Source: Anomaloglossus baeobatrachus
Taxonomy: Eukaryota > Chordata > Amphibia > Anura > Aromobatidae
NCBI RefSeq assembly: GCF_048569485.1
Contig: NC_134360.1
Location: 207,024,164-207,088,163 of the forward strand
Direction: 5' to 3'
DNA length: 64,000 bases
The stretch's first letter is position 1, and each line of letters opens with the position of its first letter. Below are positions 32,062-64,000 of this stretch, in pieces. The notes below the pieces were generated by a model that worked only from the letters and a program-made list of their open reading frames with translations, did not search any database and was not told the origin of the DNA. A program made the translations under genes and the position numbers.

Positions 32062-32821
32062 GTGTTTCCCTGAAAGTAAGACAGTGTCTTACATTCTTTT
32101 TACCCCCCAAAAGTGCCACTATGTCACTTTCGGGGTATGTCTTATATTGGAAAAAATCCCACAGCAATCGCAGCAAGTCTCCATGCAATGTACCGTATGG
32201 GGACTTGCCGCGATTGCGCCCTAAGTGTAAGGCAAGTTAAGGAAACTTAACCACCAGCGGCTGCACATGAGGGCACTGAGGCTGCGTGATTTTGTATGTT
32301 GTCCATGGTCCTGATGGACCACGGACAACATTACTGCAACATTTCAAAATTTCTTGGTAGCCGAGCGTTCAGCTGAGCACCCGACCGCCGGCATGTGTCA
32401 GCTCTCAGCTGAGCGCTCAGCCGCCGGCATGTCAGGGCGCTCAGCTGAGCGCCCGACCGCCAGCATGTGTCAGCTCTCAGCTGAGCGCTAAGCCGCCGGC
32501 ATGTCAGGGCGCTCAGCTGAGCGCTCGGCCGCCGGCATGTTAGGGCGCTCAGCTGAGCGCTTTGCCGCCGGCAAGTCAGGGCGCTCAGCTGAGCGCTCGG
32601 CCGCCGGCATGTCAGGGCTCTCAGCTGAGCGCTCAGCCGCCGGCATGTCAGGGCGCTCAGCTGAGCGCTCGGCCGCTGTAACTGTACTGTAAAGAAGAAA
32701 AAAAATAAATAAATAAATTTTTACTACGTCTTACTTTCGGGGTACGTCTTATATTAGCCGACCCCCCCAAAACCCCCACTACGTCTTACTATCGGGGGTG
32801 TCTTACTATCGGGGAAACACG

Positions 32822-32822
<1 letters not shown>
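32060..32822. mobile_element. MITE with TA target, inserted in an (AT)n run
   Basis: Ends CCGTGTTTCCCTGAAAGTAA at the left and, in complement, CCGTGTTTCCCCGATAGTAA at the right, with sub-terminal GTCTTAC/GTAAGAC repeats. Both flanks are AT repeats, so a TA target is likely but cannot be proven. The interior holds a GC-rich minisatellite. 763 bp, non-coding. Confidence 0.75.
32355..32692. repeat. Minisatellite, unit about 36 bp, palindromic core
   Basis: About nine copies of GGGCGCTCAGCTGAGCGCTC plus GGCCGCCGGCATGTCA. Each copy contains the perfect palindrome GCGCTCAGCTGAGCGC, so each unit can form a hairpin. It lies wholly inside the MITE at 32060-32822. Confidence 0.95.
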
Positions 32823-32880
<58 letters not shown>

Positions 32881-32940
32881 TATACATATATACACACATA
32901 ACTATATGACACAAAACACGCACACACACACACACACGTG
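32823..32940. repeat. (TA)n and (CA)n microsatellite, right half
   Basis: TATA repeats to about 32890, then TACACACA and (CA)n to 32936. Confidence 0.95.
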
Positions 32941-33190
32941 TACCATACATACATGGTGTATATATCTACTATAGAGTCACATTAGATGCTATATATAGTC
33001 TTCCTTACACAGTATTCATTTATCTATAAGGGGTGAGGGACATGTAACAAGTATTTCTGTTACCATTGTGGATGGGATGTGAGCTGATTGCTGTGTCACA
33101 GATGAGAGAAGCTGGATCTCTGCTCTGTCACATGCTGAGAGGTCAGGTGCTGGGCAGAATACTGACAGCCATTGAATGTGCAGAGGGAGG

Positions 33191-33285
33191 GCAGGGGGCG
33201 TTTCTGGACACTGAGGCCAGGCAGGGGGCGTTTCTGGACACTGAGGCCGGGCAGGGGGCGTTTCTGGACACTGAGGCTGGGCGGT
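33191..33285. repeat. Tandem repeat, 30 bp x 3
   Basis: Three copies of GCAGGGGGCGTTTCTGGACA plus CTGAGGCCAG, with only single-base differences. Confidence 0.9.
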
Positions 33286-34799
33286 GCCAGCTCTGACTGA
33301 GGTTTGGCAACCAAGAATACAGGAAATTGTCATGTTTGCTGGAGCTGAATGTAAACAAGGAGCTGCAGAGAATAAAGGGTGAATTCAAGAGGAACAAAAG
33401 TTAGAAAACAAAAAATAACAATGTAGGGGTGATTTATATGACAATACAGCATAGATTAGCTTACATTTTTTTTGGAGTGTATGTCGGATAACTCCTTTAA
33501 CTGTGGACATGTTTAGATTCATTGATAGCTTTTCAAGCATAGAAGTCTGTTAGATAATTTTTCTATGGCAAATCAACATTTTGTTTCCCCACATGGCCAG
33601 TTTATTTGTTCTAGATTATTTTATCCCTTCAAGTTATAGGACAGTATCACAGAGATGCTGATAATCTCCTCAACAGTAATCTCCTCAATGTGGAAAATCA
33701 CACGTATTATTTAAGGTTTTAATTTGTTCATCAATTGAGTTTTTCTATTAAGTTTTCTTTATATTTTTATCTGTAAGAAGGATACAGCAGACAGACATAT
33801 ATCTCATGGTTGCTATGATGTAACAAGAATTGTCAGGTTTTGAACATGTCTCAGATGACCCCATTACTAATGCAGATTTTGAGTTTTTTCGTAGATGGAT
33901 CCAGTTACCAAGATGCTGGTTGATTCTACTCTGGATATGCTGAGGTTATACAACATGAGGTAATAAAAATCAAACCACTCACTCCTCTCCCATCGGAATA
34001 GGAGAACGAGATGAAGATTTGCGATCACTGTGGTTCGTAGAGCGGAGGGGGGTAAGATAGTAAAATGTGGATTGTGACGTGATAAATCTATAAAGACCGT
34101 AGAGTGGGTGTGAGCCCAGATGGAGGCTCTCCTGTTATTAAAATGAGCCGGTGACTGATGGAGCAGACAACAAAGAAGCAGTGAATGGGCCTAGAGTTGA
34201 GAGTCCTTTACCAATGCAGACCAGCACCATACCTCGGTGGCTCCTGTCACGTCGTCCGTGACATCTGTCACTCCTTGTGTTCTTAAGTCCTTACAGGAAC
34301 AAGCGATTCAGCAAGGAACGGAGTGTGAGAGGCAGGGAGCCAGTGACTGAGGAAGGTCTGTGGATAAAGGGCGGTAAGCTTTCTCTGCCATGAGCGCTCT
34401 ACTCAATAATGGCCCAGGTAACCAATGAACACGTGACAAATAGTGCGGTGGTGGACAAGATATGGGCGGCACCACTGCTCAGTACCCAGGTGGCCAGACT
34501 CACCCAGTTTTGTAAGACGTGTGCTTATTAAGGTAGAAAAACTGTAAAGACCTCGTAGAAACACCCCCCTCATCCGCTCTACTGCTCCGGTGATTGCAGA
34601 TTAGTCATATACTATCTACGATAAGTAGGTTTATATGAGTTTTGTGCGTGTTGTGTGAATTTCTTTTCAGGCCTGCTCTGAAACATTTCCAGTATGGAAA
34701 ACGTTACTGCTGAAAAAACTTATGATGCTGATGGTATGTAAGAATAGAGTTCCAAAAAGTAATAAAGTACATATTCTATAGCAGAGGACATTATAGAGA
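33286..34799. other. Intergenic; two exon-like segments, unassigned
   Basis: Two short pieces look exon-like. At 33896-33959 a T-rich acceptor (TTTTTTCGTAG) is followed by ATGGATCCAGTTACC, a frame of 22 codons, and ATGAG|GTAATA. At 34671-34735 the acceptor TTTCTTTTCAG is followed by an ATG at 34694 (MENVTAEKTYDADG) and the donor G|GTATGT. Neither protein piece is recognised, and they could be chance or part of an old element that ends in the LTR at 36618. Confidence 0.3.
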
Positions 34800-34814
34800 T
34801 CTTACAGTACCTGG

Positions 34815-34870
34815 GATCCCCTGATGAACCCCTGTCTGCCACTGTGAAGAGGGGAGAAACGCGTTGGGCT
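34815..34870 (+). ncRNA. Hammerhead ribozyme-like motif 3
   Basis: CTGATGA (34821-34827) is followed by a stem CCCCT...AGGGG, then GAAA (34856-34859), C-GC-G and the NUH site GTT, then GGG. GGG pairs with the CCC (34818-34820) just before the core, giving a 3-bp stem I. An A-A mismatch sits at the base of stem II, so activity is doubtful. The surrounding sequence (about 34740-35430) looks like a dispersed repeat, perhaps a Penelope-like terminal region. Confidence 0.45.
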
Positions 34871-34982
34871 TCTTTCATGCTAAGTGTCTGACAAATATGC
34901 GTTTATTTTTATTAGCCTGAGTGTGAATTGGACAGTGGAGGGTCCGTGATTGGACAACATCTCCTCATGGCTTTACCTAGCC

Positions 34983-35000
34983 TTATTATTATTATTATTA
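34983..35000. repeat. (ATT)n microsatellite
   Basis: Six TTA/ATT units. Confidence 0.9.
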
Positions 35001-36617
35001 TATTGATACAGTGGGTACATGTTATACATGTGAGATATTCAATCTGTTTTAGGGTTTGGTCCTTGAATTTGCTGTATCATATTGATTTAAGCTACCAAAC
35101 AGCTACGTAAAGTACAGAGTGTGAATATTTAATCTTTGGGAATGAATTGGATATATATACTTGCATATTGACGCCTCTTTATCCCCTGTATCTCACGGTT
35201 TCTATTTTCCCTCACTGACATTAGCAGCACGTATTAGCTTAGCAGTGTAGGGATAGGAAGGGTGAGCCGTCGGGGAGCGGGGGCGCCAATTCGCCTTATA
35301 GGGTGCCGACCTCCGCTGCGAGGTAGGGAGAGTTTAGGGCTATTGCCCCAATCCCTGCCCCCTCCTTTATTGGAATATCTAATTGTGTCTATACTCACAT
35401 GGGTGTATGTTGTTTAAAATTTTAATGATTATAACATAAAAATGTAACGATCCACAAGATAATGGTGGACGCTGCAAATCATGGAACAAATTTTCCTTTT
35501 TCTTAATAATTAGATCTTTATATAAGATATTTTTGTTATAGCACCTACAATGGGATTATATTTCTTAGATACTTTAGATACAGTGTGATAGCCTGACCAG
35601 TGATGTACGAGCTTTATACAACTGTCTATATAGTGTGTTAAACATGTGTATCCTCCAATTCCAGATCCTAAATCAGTGTTAGGGGCACGTGGTCTCCAGC
35701 CAGGAGACTGGGTGATCCTAAAAAGACAAGTCAGAATGAGCCATGAGTCAGAATCAGCTTTTCCCAACCACAGCGACTTCCATGAAGCTTGAGGGAAAAC
35801 CCATCTGGAGACAGCAGCTGCTGTTAAGAGTCCATCGTACCGGCAGAATGAGAGTGATTATCTCACTTAGAACCTTATGGAGAATTTCTAGATTGGGGAT
35901 GAAACATGGGAACTAACCATGATAAGGGAACAATGGGTACAGGAACATTATACAAATAAGGGCTCATGGTGGGAAAAACATTATCTGACCTGAACCAGCT
36001 CATTAGTTTAAGGATGTAAGTGACGTTTTAAGGGTAACATACACTTGCAGGTAACTGGTATTGTCTTATTTGTTGGTATTTGAAGCCGTAAAAGTGCTAC
36101 TCTGTGTTACTGAAGGTAATCAGATCCATGCGTAAGGGAAATCTTGTTAAAGGCCTCCTGGTGGTAGATTAGGGACCCGAGACAAGAAGAGATCCATTAG
36201 TGTTGTGATACAATTAGGTGTATTCAGGTAGAAAAGTCTCGAAGACGCGGACAGCACTCGGATATTGACTGAGAATCAGTCTTTCAGAAACAGTAATGCT
36301 AAAAGCTGCAGCATAACGGTAAGAAGCTTATTCTTACAATTGCCTTACTCTTTCTAATCGATTAATCTCAATCTGGGTGAGCTCTTCGGCATTAAATAGT
36401 CTGTTCTAAGGACTGGGACATTACCTGTGCCTCTGTGAACTGTATGTGCGGGATGTGATCTACTCTCTGATCAACAGTCTGTACCAAGGGGGCAAAGGCT
36501 TAGTATTGCTTGTATAGCAGATAGCAAAACGAAAAAAAGTTGCAGTTAAAGCATTAGAGCTGATTTGTTAGAGGACCACGGTAGGGTCAGAAGTTTAATA
36601 AAGTATTTAGGGGGGAC
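35001..36617. other. No supported gene; probable internal remnant of an LTR element
   Basis: I recognise no protein. The last bases before 36618 include a purine run (TTTAGGGGGGAC at about 36607-36617) placed like a polypurine tract, so sequence to the left is probably the 3' internal part of the element whose LTR follows. It is badly decayed. Confidence 0.35.
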
Positions 36618-37109
36618 TGTTGAGGAGAGCCATAAAATGAAATACTTAATTAACCTCTGGACATAGAGCATTGTGAGAAAATGTGTTCAATTAAATCAAT
36701 TATCTATACATAAGTCAGTCACTCTTCAGAGGAACCCAAAATGGCCCCCGATGACATCACAGACCCTACCATCAGCATGGATCCACCAGGTGACATCCCT
36801 CCCATCACCATCACCATGGATCCATCCAGTGACGTCATAGACCCGCCTACAATGACGCCCACCAATCAGCTCATGAACTAACACATTGTTTGACCCACTG
36901 ACCAATGAACACATCTGGACATGCCCCTTTGCAAGGTTATATCAGAGCAAGCTCAGTTGTAATAAAGGCAGAGTATGGGCTGACATCTGTCGAGGAAAGA
37001 TGAATATCCGACTGTGTTTGATCTCATTTTTCAAGCATGCACTCGACCCACACCAATTAGGCTAGGCAGTAGGCAACTAGTGATCTCTGGTTAAGAGTTC
37101 ACCTCAACA
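36618..37109 (+). mobile_element. Retrovirus-type LTR (3' LTR of a decayed element)
   Basis: 492 bp with perfect inverted ends TGTTGAGG and CCTCAACA. It holds a U3-like part with a full CRE (TGACGTCA, 36830-36837) and a related TGACATCA near 36753, a TATA-like GGTTATATCA at about 36935, and AATAAA at about 36961. The layout is that of a retroviral U3-R-U5. Flanking five-base repeats do not match, and a purine tract lies to the left, so this is read as the right end of a longer fossil, not a solo LTR. Confidence 0.65.
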
Positions 37110-38224
37110 GAAAGATGACAGAGATACAGCAGTTGTATACTCAATGTAAATTGAGAGGCAGGTTTATTTAGCCAGGTAACTAAAAGAATGGCCAGTATCC
37201 AGGGTGGTCTGGTCCTTACATGCACAATATAGCCTGTAGTCATGCAGGACTTGTACAGAGCCTGTTGGGTAATACATGGACAAAAGAATTTTCACCTAGT
37301 CCTAGGCTATTTTCGCCTGTTCAATGCACCAGTTCTTGGGCCAGAGAGGTCCAGGGGCCGGTTCTCAGAGTTTGATAGGTTTTTCGATCTGGTGCTGTTT
37401 GCATAACAATTCAATGGTAACTGATGAATTTTCAGGAGAGAGGTGAAGAGGCCTGATGACAACTGACACCTCCATTTTGATAGATGCCCCCCCCCCCAAA
37501 ATTGACTCTGATGCAGCTGCTGAATCCGCCTCTGATTGGCAGTCCATACTCAGACTGTGATCTTCAGGAGCGCCCATAGGTCTCCTGATCAAAGAGCCTC
37601 CTGGGCACGAGACTGCAGCCCGGCCAGACATTGTGCATGAGATGGGATGGCTCCCATAGACTCTGAATGGGGCAGCAGCGTGCACTGGTAATAGCGGTTC
37701 AAGTTGTAACATGATGTACAGAGCTGAGCAGCGCTAATACAAAACATAGTATGAAACATCTGAGGGCGGTCATTCAGCCACTGTTACTTATGGCAGAATT
37801 GCATTTCTTTCTCATTTTTTGCCATTTTAATCTCACTTTGGTTTTCCCCCACCATCACTTCATATGGTAAAATGGATGGGGAGAGTCACTCAGAACTACA
37901 ACTCGTCCTGCAACAAAAATAACCCTCAGTCATATGGCCACAACAAAAGTTATGGAAAAACAGCAAAAACCGGGCCGTGCCAGGCCTGCATCTATTCCCT
38001 CATTCTGCCCTCCCCACTATGGTGTCGTTGACTCGTTTCTGTGAACGTTTATCTAAAGAGACGATTTCTCAGACACTAGAGCGGGCTGTACGGCTCCCCG
38101 CCATTTTTCCGGAGACCAAGCCTCGTGCGGTCACATAGAACCTCAGCTGTCGTATGCCCGTGTAAAACTATATGCGCCCTCTAGTGAAAGGCGGCAACGC
38201 ACAGACTTCAGGACCGCCCCCTCG
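37110..38224. other. Upstream intergenic region of magoh, nothing coding
   Basis: No gene seen. A C9 run lies at about 37489. From about 38030 the sequence becomes richer in CpG as it nears the magoh promoter. Confidence 0.45.
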
Positions 38225-38346
38225 TCTCTCATTGGTTGACTCTGTAGGCGCGTAGATTTTACGTCACCAAAGGGAAGTACGTCATTCTTTTGCGCCCTGT
38301 GCTCGAGGTATCGTCGTCCCGGAGCTTTCCCCCGTCACAGACTATC
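38225..38346 (+). promoter_or_regulatory. magoh promoter and 5' UTR
   Basis: An inverted CCAAT box (ATTGG, about 38231) and two CRE-like half sites (TTACGTCACC at about 38260; TACGTCATT at about 38279) lie 60-120 bp before the start codon. There is no TATA box, as is usual for housekeeping genes. The start context CACAGACTATCATGG has G at +4. The exact transcription start cannot be read. Confidence 0.55.
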
Positions 38347-63806
<25,460 letters not shown>

Positions 63807-64000
63807 GTAGGCTTTGCTGTTGTTTTTAGTTTGTTTTTTTGTTTTTTTTCTCCTTTTAATACAGCGGCCCACACTTACCTGGTAAGGCCCCTGGTCTTAG
63901 ATTGATACGTTCAGACATGGGTATATCAATGCTACTATAATATCCATGTGGCTACAAAAGTGCTTCATCTGTGCTGGTATATTCTCTATGCATACATTGG
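63807..64000 (+). other. Start of magoh intron 3
   Basis: Begins GTAGGCTTTGC; T-rich at 63830-63855. No further exon before the window ends. Confidence 0.8.

Noticed and set aside
31979-32188. Poly(Ile-Tyr) frames over AT repeats
   Set aside because: Translation of a microsatellite.

Overview
The window is vertebrate nuclear DNA, most likely from a frog or toad with a large, repeat-rich genome. The evidence is the host gene, which is split by introns and almost identical in protein to vertebrate MAGOH, together with the mix of mobile DNA: PIF/Harbinger-type MITEs with TAA or TTA target duplications, TTAA-flanked Kolobok/T2-like MITEs, Tc1 elements, DIRS elements, a Gmr1-type Ty3/Gypsy element, a long L1 and Penelope-like repeats carrying hammerhead ribozyme motifs. 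The amphibian assignment is inference from this mix.

The only host gene I can support is magoh (exon junction complex core) on the plus strand. Exon 1 is at 38347-38434, exon 2 at 42315-42373 and exon 3 at 63696-63806. These encode residues 1-86, and the remaining exons lie beyond the right edge. A short GC-rich promoter with an inverted CCAAT box and CRE-like half sites precedes exon 1.

Layout. 1-11 kb: intergenic DNA with MITEs, an internally deleted Tc1 element (4344-5271), a fold-back element (7697-8218) and two large minisatellites (6060-6735 and 8423-9376). 11145-19045: a whole-looking, very young Gmr1-like Ty3/Gypsy element inserted into a dispersed repeat (called R1 here), whose other copies lie at about 29.5-31.2 kb. 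19-38 kb: MITEs, a 613-bp Penelope-like element with two hammerhead motifs in inverted arms and an 18-bp target duplication, a compound tandem array split by one solo LTR, a second solo LTR inside a Tc1 remnant, a TA microsatellite split by a MITE, a third hammerhead-like motif, and one retrovirus-type LTR. 38.3-42.3 kb: magoh exon 1 and intron 1, with three Harbinger MITEs standing end to end and sharing single TAA spacers. 42.4-63.7 kb: magoh intron 2 (21.3 kb), of which 17.9 kb is one nest. An old DIRS element (45728-63659) contains a younger DIRS element (46732-52588) and a 6.3-kb L1 (53498-59803, with 16-bp target duplications). The old DIRS ends only 36 nt before magoh exon 3.

The most striking signals are the hammerhead motifs, the integrase-before-reverse-transcriptase order and SCAN-like capsid of the Gypsy element, the intact split-circle architecture of the inner DIRS element, and an exon-like cassette in the DIRS right end close to a constitutive magoh exon. 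All calls come from reading the sequence by eye; no database search was run.
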